From: CAIWHR01 sp963717695 | Lineage (GTDB): Bacteria > Pseudomonadota > Gammaproteobacteria > Burkholderiales > Casimicrobiaceae | DNA length: 64,000 nucleotides | Reading direction: 5' to 3' | NCBI GenBank assembly: GCA_963717695.1 | Contig: CAVQWR010000007.1 | Span: 1 to 64,000, forward strand | Part shown: piece after piece, positions 1 to 8,841 of the stretch | How positions within the stretch are numbered: the first letter of the stretch is position 1 | Layout: every line of letters starts with the position of its first letter | Made by a program: the position numbers and the translations under genes | The notes under the pieces: model-generated | The model's input: the letters and a program-made list of their open reading frames with translations, nothing else | The model's database searches: none | What the model was told of the DNA's origin: nothing

Positions 1-541
1 ACGCCGCAGGTCGGCACCGACCTGCCGTGGCCACGTCCAGTCGAAACCCCAGCCACTGGCGCTTTCCGCCATGGTCTCGACACAGGTTTCGAGCGCGCCG
101 CGCGCGAAGCAGGGCGCCATGATCTCGACGAAGTCGGTGAAGCGAAGCCGGAAGCTCGGATGGCGGATGGTGATCGGATGCGAGTAGAGAAGCTCGACCA
201 CGACAGTGCCGCTGCGCGAGGGCGAGATCATGCGCCGCGACAGTGGCGAACAGCGCGTCGACGCCGGCTTCGTCGATCGCGAGATCGTCGTCAGGCAACC
301 AGACGTAGTCGTAGTCGCGCCAGAAGCGCTCGCGGCGGAGCAGCCGGTTGAGGCCCGGCCATTTCGCGCCGTCGTCGTCGATGCGATGCGCCGAGGCATC
401 GCGGTAACGCACCGGATCGCGGCCGTAATAGCTGACGACGAGATCCCAGCTGCGCGTCGCGGGCGAGGAGGTCCATAGCGGATGCAGCGACCGGTCGCCC
501 GCACGGACGATGACGAGAAAGCGTTTGCGCGTGTCCAGCAT
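1..541 (-). CDS. DUF707 family protein, partial and frameshifted
   Basis: The gene starts at the ATG at 541 and runs off the left edge. The N-terminal reading gives MLDTRKRFLVIVRAGDRS and later YVWLPDDDLAIDEAGVDALF, typical of the uncharacterised DUF707 family. Around 195-230 the frame is lost: the expected continuation (LAQPALSWSSFYSHPIT, then RLRFTDFVEIMAP and GWGFDWTWP) is spread over other frames. A missing C near the start of this stretch and two extra bases near its end would restore it. Function is unknown; the family resembles glycosyltransferase-like cytoplasmic proteins. I read the indels as likely sequencing errors. Family assignment is fairly sure; completeness cannot be judged. 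Confidence 0.6.
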   Translation of the reverse strand, partial: MLDTRKRFLVIVRAGDRSLHPLWTSSPATRSWDLVVSYYGRDPVRYRDASAHRIDDDGAKWPGLNRLLRRERFWRDYDYVWLPDDDLAIDEAGVDALFATVAAHDLALAQRHCRGRASLLASDHHPPSELPASLHRLRRDHGALLRARRARNLCRDHGGKRQWLGFRLDVATAGRCRPAA

Positions 542-802
542 CGAATCAGGAGTCGAGGATTGCCGGGACCGGTCCCGCGCCGCAGGCGTTGCTCGCGGCG
601 CGCCGCGCCAATCTAGCACACGGATGCGATGTTGGTCGCCCGTCCCGTTGTGCGAAGGCTCCCCGCGGGCCGAGAAAGTCCGCGGCCTGCGCGCGGTCAT
701 TCGCGAAACGCCGTGGACGACGCGATGTCCGCGATCGGGCGCGCTGCCCCGACGCGGGCGCATCGGCCATAATGGCCGCTCGATCACGTCCGGGAGCTTT
801 CG

Positions 803-1009
803 ATGAACGAAGAAACGCTGAATCTCAGCATCCGCAAGTTTCTGAAGACGGTCGGCGTCAACGCGCAGCGCGACATCGAGCGCGCGGTGACGACGGCGAT
901 TGCGGAAGGCCGCGCCAAAGGCACCGAAGCCTTTCCGGCGCGGATGACGCTCGAGGTCGCGGGACTCGCGCTCCATGTCACTTTCGACGGCGAGGTCCGG
1001 CTGGAATAG
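803..1009 (+). CDS. DUF6494 family small protein
   Basis: A 68-residue protein beginning MNEETLNLSIRKFLKTVGV and ending in the acidic LHVTFDGEVRLE. This matches the small conserved DUF6494 family of proteobacteria, which has no known function. It has no signal peptide or membrane segment and is probably cytoplasmic. It stands alone, facing the minus-strand gene that ends at 1171, from which it is separated by a hairpin. Confidence 0.75.
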   Translation: MNEETLNLSIRKFLKTVGVNAQRDIERAVTTAIAEGRAKGTEAFPARMTLEVAGLALHVTFDGEVRLE

Positions 1010-1102
1010 GCCGTTCCGCGCAGCGCAGGGCGCGTCCGTCTGCCCCGGAGGTCGGCACGACGTCGTCGGTCGCGCCGTGCGCGCGCAGTCGAAGTTGCAA
1101 TG

Positions 1103-1128
1103 AAAAGGGGCCTGCAATTGCAGGCCCC
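1103..1128 (-). terminator. Rho-independent terminator of the Gly-rich protein gene
   Basis: A perfect 11-bp inverted repeat, GGGGCCTGCAA / TTGCAGGCCCC (1107-1128), is followed on the minus strand by a short T run (AAAA at 1103-1106 on the plus strand). It lies about 40 bases past the stop at 1171. Confidence 0.7.
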
Positions 1129-1170
1129 GTTCCTGGCGCCGAAACCGCGACGATTGCGCCCGCGCGCGAT

Positions 1171-3738
1171 TCAGCGCCGGCCGCCGCCGCGGAAGCCGCC
1201 GCCTCCGAAGCCCCCTCCGCCAAAGCGTCCGCCGCCGCCCCAGCCCCCGCCGCCGAAGGAACGATCGCCGCCGCCCCAGCCGCCGCCACCGAAGGAACGA
1301 TCGCCGCCGCCCCAGCCGCCGCCGCCGAACGAGCGGTCGCCACCACCCCAGCCGCCGCCCGAGAAGTTGCTCGCCCTCGTCGTCGCCCGCGCTGCGCGCC
1401 TGCGATTCCCTGTCGGCCCACGAAGTGTCGCCGCGATGCGCTGTTCCAGCCGCTCGACGAGTGCTGCTGCCAGCCGTCGCCGGTGTTCTTGTAGACGTTG
1501 CCGTTGACGTCGGCGTAGTGATTGTTGCCGAGCGCTCGCCGTGCCCCACGTGTTGGTCTTGCCGGTCTTCGCGTTGTACGTCGATCCGCCGCCGACGTGC
1601 GCGTTGCCTTCCGGTCCCGCGGTCGACGCGCCGGCGCGGTTGTACGAGCTGCCGCCCGCGCCCGTCGCCGACGCGGCGTTGGCCGTCGAGCGCTGGCCGG
1701 TGTACGTGTTGTAGTTGCTGGCGCGCGCGACGCTGCCGGAGCCGCCGTTGGCGCCGTTCGCGGTGCGGTCGTAGCCGCGCGTCGCATTGCCGGTCCACGC
1801 GTTGTACTGCCGGCCGGCGTTGTAGCTGCCCGACGTGCCGGTGCGCGAGTTGTAGTAGTTGCCGCTCGCGGTGGTGCCGGCGACGCCGCCGCCCGCGTAC
1901 CACGAGCGCGTGCCCGAATAGGTGGTCGCGCCCCAGTGGCCGTAGACGTTGGCGCTGGCCGACGCGCAGCACGGATAGCCGCCCCAGTAGGCCGGGGTGG
2001 TAGTACGCGCCGCCCCAGTAGGGCTCGCGTCCACGCCGCGGTGGCGAGCCCCATCGCGAAGCCGAACGTGTAGCCGACCTACGGGTTGTAGATCGGCGCG
2101 GCCGCCACGCCGTACGTGTACGGCGGCGGATACCACACGGTGCCGATCCACGGCGAATACGCATAGCCGGTGCCGTAGACGACCGTGCCGTACGGCGACA
2201 CGACCGTGCCGAGATAGCCCGGCGTGTAGCCGACGTAGACGTACTGCGGCGTCGCCTCGTAGATGCGGACGTAGGTGACGTAGTAGATCGGCGACGACGG
2301 CGGGATCGTGTAGATCACCGGCGGCACCGACGTCGCGACGCCCCACGGCCCGGTCAGCTGCGACGCGGTGAACCACACGCCGGCGACGACCGCGTAATAC
2401 TGCGTCGGCGACGACCTGGATGACCGGCTCCGACGAGTTGACGACGTAGGAGAGCGGCGTGCCCGGGATCGGCGCGTATTGCGGCGGGCCGTCGAAGTTC
2501 GGGCGTGAACTTCGGCCCGTTCTTGAGCGGCACCGTGGCCGTCTGCGGAATCGAGTTCTCGATCACGGCTTCCTGCGCCTGCGGCGTCCCGGCGACGGTC
2601 GGCAGCACGGCGCCGGCGAGCGACTGCGGCGGAATCTTCGCGAAATCCGGCGGCAGCGCGTCGCTGGCGACGAAGGTCCACGGCCCCGTCAGCGCGCGCG
2701 ACGTGAACCAGCGGCCGGCGAGCAGCACGTAGTAGTTGCTGTTCGCGGTGTCGATGAGGACGTCGCTCGTCGTGTTCGACGCCCACAGGAGCTGCGGTGC
2801 CGACGATCGGCACGAAGTCGGGCTGGCCCTTGAACACGATGAGCTCGCGTCGGCACCTGCGCTCGTGTAGATCGTCGGCACGCCGTTGGCGAGCGACGGC
2901 TTCGGATTGGCCTTCGGGCCGCCGTCGAGCAGGTCGACGACGCCCTTCTTCGAGAGCGTCTGCGCGATCGCGTTCATCTTGTCCGCCATCGAGCGGTCCC
3001 GGATACGTCTGCGTCCACGGTCCCGCGATGTCGCCGGCGGTGAGCCAGCCGTCGTAGACGTGCATGTAGAACGTGTTGCCGAGCCCGCCCTGCAGGATCA
3101 GCGCCCGCGTGTTGATGACGCGCTGCGCGTGCGGGTATCCGGGAACGGTCTTCAGCACCGGCGCGCCGTCGATCGGCACGAGGATCGCCGGCGAATAGCT
3201 GACGAACACCTGCGGCGGATTGTTCTGCACCGCGACCGTCGGCGGCTTGATGCCGAGCAGCGCCAGCGAGGCCTCCAGCCGGTCGAGCGCGATCGTGCGG
3301 ATGCTGGCCGCGAATTCCTTCTGCAGCTCCGCCGAATACGACGGCGCCGTGGTCGGGCAGCGTCGGGAAGTCGGTCTTGGTGATGCTGAGGTTCTCGAAC
3401 ACGACGGTGCGCGCGACCTTGTCGACCTGCGTGCGCGCCGTCGCGAAGATGACGCCGAACGATTCGTCCTTCGCGCCGTCCTGCTTGATCGCGAGCGCGC
3501 AGCGGAAGTCGATCCGGTTGTCGGTCCACTTGTTGACCTGCGGCTGGTAGACGAGCACCTGCGCGCCCTTGAGGTCGACGACGCGGGGCCACGGGTCGGC
3601 CGGCGGCTGGTCCGGCGCGGCGGCGGCCGCGGGCTTCGGCGGCGACGCCGGCTGCCCGATCGCGATCTGCGGCGCGACGGCGAGCGTTGCAAGGGTGGTG
3701 ACGACGGCGACGGCGAAGGAGAAGGAAAAGGGTTTCAT
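1171..3738 (-). pseudogene. Large secreted protein with Gly/Trp-rich C-terminus, multiple frameshifts
   Basis: The start ATG at 3738 gives a signal peptide (MKPFSFSFAVAVVTTLATLA, then PQIAIGQ). Coding sense continues to 1171, about 855 residues, but spread over all three frames. Recognisable blocks in order: VDLKGAQVLVYQPQVNKWTD, LEASLALLGIKPPTVAVQNN, VPGYPHAQRVINTRALILQG, NSNYYVLLAGRWFTSRALTG (near 2700), QYYAVVAGVWFTASQLTGPW (near 2380), a Tyr/Pro/Gly-rich segment, NNHYADVNGNVYKNTGDGWQ, then a GGGWGGGDRSF repeat tail. The architecture matches large exported proteins often annotated as carbohydrate-binding or autotransporter-like; the role is unknown. I see at least seven frame changes (near 3345, 3000, 2845, 2795, 2505, 2410, 2025, 1540) and an in-frame TAG near 2082 where Tyr is expected (YNP then VGYTFGF). 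Either the gene is decaying or the assembly is poor here. Confidence 0.55.
1240..1365 (-). repeat. 36-bp tandem repeat encoding GWGGGDRSFGGG
   Basis: Tryptophan codons (cca on the plus strand) recur exactly every 36 bases at 1240, 1276, 1312 and 1348. Each unit encodes the 12-residue block GWGGGDRSFGGG, degenerating to GWGGGGRFGGG at the C-terminal end. This is a coding repeat in the C-terminal tail of the secreted protein. Confidence 0.8.
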
Positions 3739-3774
3739 GATCGTCAGCGAAGTTTCAGAAGTTGTGGCCGAAAG

Positions 3775-3814
3775 GCAATGCGCCGCGGGGACAGGTGCCG
3801 CCGCGGCGCAATGC
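3775..3814 (-). terminator. Strong hairpin between two minus-strand genes
   Basis: GCAATGCGCCGCGG and CCGCGGCGCAATGC form a stem with 13 of 14 pairs around a 12-base loop. It lies between the end of the beta-barrel gene (3840) and the start of the next minus-strand gene (3738). There is no T run, so it may be a Rho-dependent or attenuating structure. Confidence 0.45.
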
Positions 3815-3839
3815 CGAGTCCATGCATGGAGCGCTGCGG

Positions 3840-4700
3840 CTACCAGCGGAAATCGAACGCGATCAGCGGGCCGGTCAAGTCGAGGCTCTCGACCGACTTG
3901 CTCTTGCTCGTGTTGTACGACAGGTTGCGGAACGCGACCAGCACGTTGCCCCAGTCGAAGCGGTAGCCGATGCCTGCATACGCCTGCCACGTCCAGTTCG
4001 AGTTGTTGCCGGCGCCGATATCGGCGTAATACGGCACGTACCATTTGCCGTCCGGGCTCAGCGACACGGCGCCCCGGAAGCCGACGATGCCGTCGTACAG
4101 GTTGATCTTGTCCGAAACGCCGCCAGACTGGCTGAGAATGCCGTTCGGGCCGGAGAAGTTCCAGTCGAGCGAGGTCTTCATGTTGGCGTAGCGGAACCCG
4201 CCCAGCAGGTCGAAATTGCCGAGGCGCGTGCGGTCGATGGTGTAGCTGCCCCCGAGCGTGAAGATGGTCGATTGCAGGCCGGTGTTCACATCCGCGTTGA
4301 TCGGCAGCGTGACGTCGCCTCCGGGAGTCGTCACGTGCCGCACCTTCGACTTGAGGCTTGCCATGTCCATGTAGATGAGGTCGCCGAAGATCGCACCGTT
4401 GCCCTTGCGCGCTTCACCGGCCACCATCGCGACGAACTGGAGGTCGCTCAAGTAGTCGTTCGGCGTCACCGACGCGCTGTGGGAGATGTCGATCCCGGGC
4501 GGTGGAATGATCACTCCCGACGGCAGGTTGAAGTTCATGTTGGCCTTGACGCCGGGGAACCAGCCGTAGATCGCGGCGCTGTAATGCCAGTTGCCGTCCC
4601 AGGCGTTGGTGTCGGCAGCGGCGGCGGGCATCGTCATGCCGAGGGTGGCCGCGGCGGCAAGCGCGGCGAGTGGTGTGGCGAAACGGTTGCGAGCACTCAT
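3840..4700 (-). CDS. Outer membrane beta-barrel protein, unknown role
   Basis: A 286-residue protein from MSARNRFATPLAALAAAATL, a signal peptide cleaved after AAA near residue 30. The mature part is rich in alternating Tyr/Phe/Trp strands (WHYSAAIYGWFPG, DLLGGFRYANMKTSLDWNFS, WTWQAYAGIGYRFDWGN) and ends in FDFRW. A terminal aromatic residue in a barrel strand is the usual outer-membrane assembly signal. I chose the ATG at 4700 because GGAG lies about 8 bases upstream and the signal peptide begins there; a longer reading from 4730 adds an unlikely basic leader. The substrate or function cannot be read from the sequence. Confidence 0.7.
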   Translation of the reverse strand: MSARNRFATPLAALAAAATLGMTMPAAAADTNAWDGNWHYSAAIYGWFPGVKANMNFNLPSGVIIPPPGIDISHSASVTPNDYLSDLQFVAMVAGEARKGNGAIFGDLIYMDMASLKSKVRHVTTPGGDVTLPINADVNTGLQSTIFTLGGSYTIDRTRLGNFDLLGGFRYANMKTSLDWNFSGPNGILSQSGGVSDKINLYDGIVGFRGAVSLSPDGKWYVPYYADIGAGNNSNWTWQAYAGIGYRFDWGNVLVAFRNLSYNTSKSKSVESLDLTGPLIAFDFRW

Positions 4701-5066
4701 GAAAGGTTCTCCGGAAGGGCGCCGCCGCAACGGCGCGGGACAGCGAGGTTGTTCGAAGCGTCGCCGAATCGGCGCGATGCCGGACGATTGGAATCACCCT
4801 GCAGCGCCGGGACGATTGCGCCCGCGTCGGCGCATTGTATTACCCGCTCGTGGGCGTGTACACGGGCCGGCGGGGCGCCGGATCAGCAGAGGGCTGCGTG
4901 AAGGCCTCTTCCAGGCATGGAGATTCGGCACGCATTTGCCGAAACAGGCCTGAGCGCGGCGCGCGCAACAACAAATGGTCGCGCAATCGCTCGTGACGCG
5001 AACGTCGGGACGCCGCGGCGGTGCGGCGAGATACGTCACCGCCCCGCGGCGCCCGCTCCGATTGGA
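4701..5066. other. Intergenic stretch without a recognised gene
   Basis: It holds the ribosome binding site and presumably the promoter of the beta-barrel gene. Open frames here have no recognisable protein features and look like high-GC artefacts. A GC-rich imperfect inverted repeat near 5010-5050 could end transcription of the lipoprotein gene. Confidence 0.4.
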
Positions 5067-5405
5067 CTACTGACGAATTTCGTTGCGCGTGCCGCCGGCG
5101 AAGCAGCCGGTGCCGTCGACGGCGCAGATCACGAGATAGGTCGCGCGCTGCCCGCAGCCGGCGACGCCGACCGTGTATTCGGCGCGCTGCACCGGAAAGT
5201 CGCGGATCCCGTAGGTCGGCGTCTGGATCATTTCCTGCGAAAGCACATTCGCCGTTGCCGCCGGGCAATTCATCTCGAAGGCGGCGCGGCGCTGCGCGGT
5301 GTGCGCGGCGATGCCGGTCATCGCTTCGACCTGCTGCGATTGCGATTGGCAGCCCGCCGCGGCGACGGCCACGGCGAAGGCGACGAGGGACAGGCGGACG
5401 GACAT
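5067..5405 (-). CDS. Small putative lipoprotein
   Basis: A 112-residue protein starting at the ATG at 5405. MSVRLSLVAFAVAVAAAGCQ is a lipoprotein signal peptide with a lipobox-like AAGC, so Cys19 would be lipidated. The mature part has five further cysteines (MNCPA, VAGCGQ, VICAVDGTGCFAGG), which could form periplasmic disulfides. I do not recognise a named family. It is a single gene downstream of the DUF4239 gene on the same strand, 220 bases apart. Confidence 0.7.
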   Translation of the reverse strand: MSVRLSLVAFAVAVAAAGCQSQSQQVEAMTGIAAHTAQRRAAFEMNCPAATANVLSQEMIQTPTYGIRDFPVQRAEYTVGVAGCGQRATYLVICAVDGTGCFAGGTRNEIRQ

Positions 5406-5626
5406 GAGGGCACTCCTTCGTTGTTGGATGACACGAGACCCGGGACCATGCGGCGGGCGTGGATACGTGCCGGAAACCGGGATGCCGCCGCGCCTGAATC
5501 GCGGCGGCAGCGGGATCGCACGGGCATTCGCTCCGATCCTGCGCATCCGCGAGTCGTCGCACCGTGCGCCGCGGCCCGAATTTACGCTCCGAACGACGCG
5601 TGCGCAATGACCCGATCGGCGGCTGC

Positions 5627-6391
5627 CTAGGAACCGATCTGCGCGAGCGCGGCGACGAGCGGCGCGCTCGACACCTTGAGCACTCCGGTCAGCGGATCGT
5701 CGAGCTCGAGGATCAGGAAGATCGAGATGGCCACCGACAATGCGCAAAGCAGGAGCACGTGCCGGACGGTCCGGTTGGCGGGGGCGATCAGGCCGAAGCC
5801 CGCGAAGATCGCCACGAGCCATATGACCAGCACGCCGACCACCGGGTACATCACCGATTCGGTGCGCTCCTCCTGCATCAGTACGTAGGTCTGGGCAAGG
5901 TCGACGGCAAGCTGCTGGGCGCGCGCCTTCGCGGCCCGCTGCTCGTCGGTCGCGGCGGCAAGGCCCTGGATCCGGTCTGCGAACGCGACATAGAGCGTGC
6001 GTACGGGCGCCGACGTCGTCGCGTTGCCGCCGCCTTTCACCTGCTCCGGCCAGACCGCCGCCACCTTGCCGGCAACGACCTGCTTCAGCAGCGTGCGCGC
6101 TTCGGTGGCCTCGCGTCCGTATTGCGCGAGCACGCTGTCCAGCACGACGACCTTGGACGCGAGCTGCTTGACGTCGTTGTTGATCGCGTCGAACGAGCCC
6201 TTCGACGAATCGATGAGAAGTCCCAGCACCACTGCCGCCAGCGTCGAGATGAGGCCCAGTCCCGCGATGACGATTTCGCGCGTGTCGGGCGTCAGGTGCT
6301 CGGCCGGCGTGACTTCGCGGACCTTTCCGCCGGCCCACGTGCTGCCGGCGATGCAGACGAAGGTCAGGAAAGCGATCGCGAGGTCGGTCAC
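5627..6391 (-). CDS. DUF4239 (bestrophin-like) membrane protein
   Basis: About 254 residues with an N-terminal membrane helix (LAIAFLTFVCIAGSTWA), a second (EIVIAGLGLISTLAAVVLGL), a central soluble coiled region containing the family's SKGSFDAINNDVKQLASKVVVLDSVLAQYG, and two C-terminal helices (YPVVGVLVIWLVAIFAGFGL and HVLLLCALSVAISIFLILEL). This fits DUF4239, inner-membrane proteins of unknown function. I chose the GTG start at 6391 because AGGA lies 8 bases upstream; an upstream TTG at 6445 would add 18 residues without a good binding site. Confidence 0.7.
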   Translation of the reverse strand: MTDLAIAFLTFVCIAGSTWAGGKVREVTPAEHLTPDTREIVIAGLGLISTLAAVVLGLLIDSSKGSFDAINNDVKQLASKVVVLDSVLAQYGREATEARTLLKQVVAGKVAAVWPEQVKGGGNATTSAPVRTLYVAFADRIQGLAAATDEQRAAKARAQQLAVDLAQTYVLMQEERTESVMYPVVGVLVIWLVAIFAGFGLIAPANRTVRHVLLLCALSVAISIFLILELDDPLTGVLKVSSAPLVAALAQIGS

Positions 6392-6537
6392 GGCAGCGTT
6401 CCTGGTCCGGAGTCGAGGGGCGTGGACGTTGACGATTGGCGGCAAGGTCCGTTCACGGCTGCGCGGCCGGCATGGCGCGCGAGTGCTCGCGCACTATAGC
6501 GCAGGCGCGCAGGATCCGCGCCGGGCCCGGCGGCGAT

Positions 6538-8151
6538 TCACGCGACGGGAATCGCCGACCCGGCGCAAATGCGCGCGACGTCCGCCGGGGCCAGCGTCAG
6601 GCTGGACGCGACCTTCACGACGTGGCGCGCTTCATCCGCCGTCAGCGGCTCGTGCGTGCGGAGCTGGTGCCGCAGCACCTCGACGCCCGCTTCCGACGGG
6701 TCGCTCGCATCGCGGGCGCGAAGCGCGAGGCGCTCGCGGACGGCGTCCGCGTCCGCGGTGACGTCGACGATGACGAAGCTGACGTGCCGATCGACGGCGA
6801 GCGCGCGCAGGAGGTCGCGCTGCTCGCGCCGCAGGAACGTGCCGTCGACGATTGCCGTGAAGCCGGCGTCGAGGGCGTTTCCGGCGAGCTCGCGCACCCG
6901 CTCGTAGGTTTCCCGCGTGGCTGCCGCCGAATAGAGGCCGCCCAGGACTGCCGAACCGGTACGCTGGTCGCGGGCAAGCCCGTGGAGGCGCTTGCGCTCG
7001 ACGTCGGTGCGGATCCGGACCGCGTCGATCGCCTCCAGCAGCGATTGCGCGAGCGTCGACTTGCCGGAGCCGGAATATCCGTGCATCAGCACGAGCAGCG
7101 GCCGCGCGCCGCGGGCATAGCGGCGCGCCTGCACGACGTAGCCGCGGCATTCGGCGTCGAGGGCGGCGCGCTGCGGACCCGCCTCGACCTGCGCCGCACG
7201 CACGTGCGCGACCTTGGCCCGCACCATCGCGCGGTAGACGAGATAAAGGCGCAGCACGGCGAGGCCCGCGTAGTCGCCGGTGCGCTCGAGGTACGCATTG
7301 AGGAAGCGGCGCGCAAGATCGGGCCGGCCGCGGTCGGCGAGATCCATCGCGGTGAACGCGATCTCGCTCATCACGTCGATGTAGCGCAGGTCGTCGTTGA
7401 ACTCGATGCAGTCGAAGATCACGCTGCGGCCATCGATGCGCGCGATGTTGCCAAGATGAAGGTCGCCGTGGCATTCGCGCACGAAGCCGTCCTGCCGGCG
7501 CCTGCGCAAGTCGGGCGCGCGTGCGGCGAGCTCCCGCTCCGTCCAGCGTGCCAGTGCCGCCAGGGCACGAGGGCGTGCAACGCTGGGCGCGCCCTCGCAT
7601 TGCTCGAAATTCTGCCGGGCGTAGAGCGCGACGAGGTCGGGCGTCCCGAACCGCGACGCCGCGGGCGCGACGTCGATCCGCGCGTGAAAGCGGGCGACTT
7701 CCTCGGCGAGCGCGTCGATGTCGGCCACGCCAAGCTCTCCGCGCGCGAGCACCCGGGACAGCAGCGCCTCCTGCGGGAATTCGCGCATCTTCACCGCATA
7801 GTCGATCGGCTCGCCGGTGCCGCCGACGACCGGCGCGGCGATGTGACCGGTGATCGGCACCACCGCAAGATAGAGCGAGGGCGCGAGCCGGCGGTTGAGA
7901 CGAAGCTCCTGCTCGCAGTAGAACTGCCGCGCGGCGAGCGTCGTGAAGTCGCAGAACCCGAGCGCGACCGGCTTCTTCAGCTTGTACGCGTGCACTCCCG
8001 TGAGAAGCACCGACGAAATGTGCGTCTCGATGATCTTCACGCCGCCGGGGCCCGCTTCGCGCGCCAGTCCACGCGCGAGTCCCGCGACGAGTTGGCGGTG
8101 CACCTCGAGCGCATTGACGACCCCTGCAGGTCGCGTCGGCGTGTCAAGCAC
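6538..8151 (-). CDS. Aminoglycoside phosphotransferase-like / P-loop kinase fusion protein
   Basis: A 537-residue two-domain protein. The N-terminal half carries the APH-type kinase signature ECHGDLHLGNI (near 235) and IFDCIEFNDDLRYIDV, the catalytic and metal-binding regions. The C-terminal part (from about 350) is a P-loop kinase/gluconokinase-like ATPase with Walker A GYSGSGKST and DGTFLRREQRDLL downstream. Proteins of this layout are common in proteobacteria and annotated as bifunctional APH/ATP-binding proteins; the substrate is unknown and a drug-resistance role should not be assumed. It starts at 8151 and ends 42 bases before the DUF2934 gene's stop. Confidence 0.75.
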   Translation of the reverse strand: MLDTPTRPAGVVNALEVHRQLVAGLARGLAREAGPGGVKIIETHISSVLLTGVHAYKLKKPVALGFCDFTTLAARQFYCEQELRLNRRLAPSLYLAVVPITGHIAAPVVGGTGEPIDYAVKMREFPQEALLSRVLARGELGVADIDALAEEVARFHARIDVAPAASRFGTPDLVALYARQNFEQCEGAPSVARPRALAALARWTERELAARAPDLRRRRQDGFVRECHGDLHLGNIARIDGRSVIFDCIEFNDDLRYIDVMSEIAFTAMDLADRGRPDLARRFLNAYLERTGDYAGLAVLRLYLVYRAMVRAKVAHVRAAQVEAGPQRAALDAECRGYVVQARRYARGARPLLVLMHGYSGSGKSTLAQSLLEAIDAVRIRTDVERKRLHGLARDQRTGSAVLGGLYSAAATRETYERVRELAGNALDAGFTAIVDGTFLRREQRDLLRALAVDRHVSFVIVDVTADADAVRERLALRARDASDPSEAGVEVLRHQLRTHEPLTADEARHVVKVASSLTLAPADVARICAGSAIPVA

Positions 8152-8192
8152 GGGAGGCGTCCGGTCGATGGCCGGGACCGCGCTGCGCGCGT

Positions 8193-8501
8193 TCAGTGCG
8201 GGACGCCTGCGTCGGGGTCGCCGGGCGTCCGCAGCAGATGCTCGACCTCGGCTTCGGCCACGAGCCAGTCCTCGACGTCATTGCCGTCGGAATACCCGCG
8301 CGCCTCGTACATCCGGTACGCGGCCTCGCTGATCATCCTGTGCCGCAGATCCGGGTCGACGGTGTCGCCCTGGCCCTCGACGAACGGCTGGTCGGGCGGG
8401 AGCGGCGGAAGCGCATCGGTCTCGAGGATCGCAACGCTGTGGGGATGCGCGCTCCTCGGGGCGGGACGCGCCGCGCCATGCGTGCCGTGCTTGCGTGTCA
8501 T
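8193..8501 (-). CDS. DUF2934 domain protein
   Basis: 102 residues from the ATG at 8501, which has a GAGG site upstream. The segment RHRMISEAAYRMYEARGYSD and DVEDWLVAEAEVEHLL is the DUF2934 signature, a short helical domain of unknown function common in proteobacteria. The N-terminus is basic and low-complexity. It is divergent from modA, with which it shares a 340-base intergenic region. Confidence 0.75.
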   Translation of the reverse strand: MTRKHGTHGAARPAPRSAHPHSVAILETDALPPLPPDQPFVEGQGDTVDPDLRHRMISEAAYRMYEARGYSDGNDVEDWLVAEAEVEHLLRTPGDPDAGVPH

Positions 8502-8841
8502 GATCGGCCTCCTTCCGTGAAACGGCTCGCGGATGCGGCAGTCGCGCGGTGGAGCGAGGCGATGGCGTGGGCGGAAGACCTCGCCGCGCGTCCCGTTGCC
8601 CCGGCGGCGCGACACGCCGCGCAGGCGAACCACATGGGACTGTGCCTCGGTTCATTCTGTTCGCGCCGGGACGACTTGTCTTGACCAGGGTCAACGTGGC
8701 GTTCTTATTGCGGCGAAGCATTTTTCCCGGCACCCGCCTTCCTGCGGCACCGGGCCTTTCGGAGCGGATCGCAGCGGGGTCCGCGTGCGCTTTTTGCACC
8801 GCACTTGCGCCAATCTCCATGGCTTGGCAGTCTCTGGTGTC
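8502..8841. other. Divergent intergenic region between DUF2934 gene and modA
   Basis: It contains the FNR-type box at 8681-8694, placed about 150 bases before modA, and an AT-richer stretch (gttcttattg at 8701-8710) that could include a -10 element. I see no gene in it. Confidence 0.5.
8681..8694. promoter_or_regulatory. FNR/ANR-type box upstream of modA
   Basis: TTGACCAGGGTCAA is a perfect TTGAC-N4-GTCAA inverted repeat, the form recognised by CRP/FNR-family regulators (consensus TTGAT-N4-ATCAA). The likely target is modABC, consistent with a need for molybdenum enzymes in anaerobic respiration; control of the divergent DUF2934 gene is also possible. Confidence 0.65.

Noticed and set aside
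1240..1365. Regular 36-base repeats resembling a CRISPR array in period
   Set aside because: They are contiguous coding repeats for GWGGGDRSFGGG without spacers, and no cas gene is near.
6538..8151. Antibiotic resistance gene because of the aminoglycoside phosphotransferase-like domain
   Set aside because: The two-domain layout with a C-terminal P-loop kinase belongs to a widespread housekeeping-type family; no resistance context is present.
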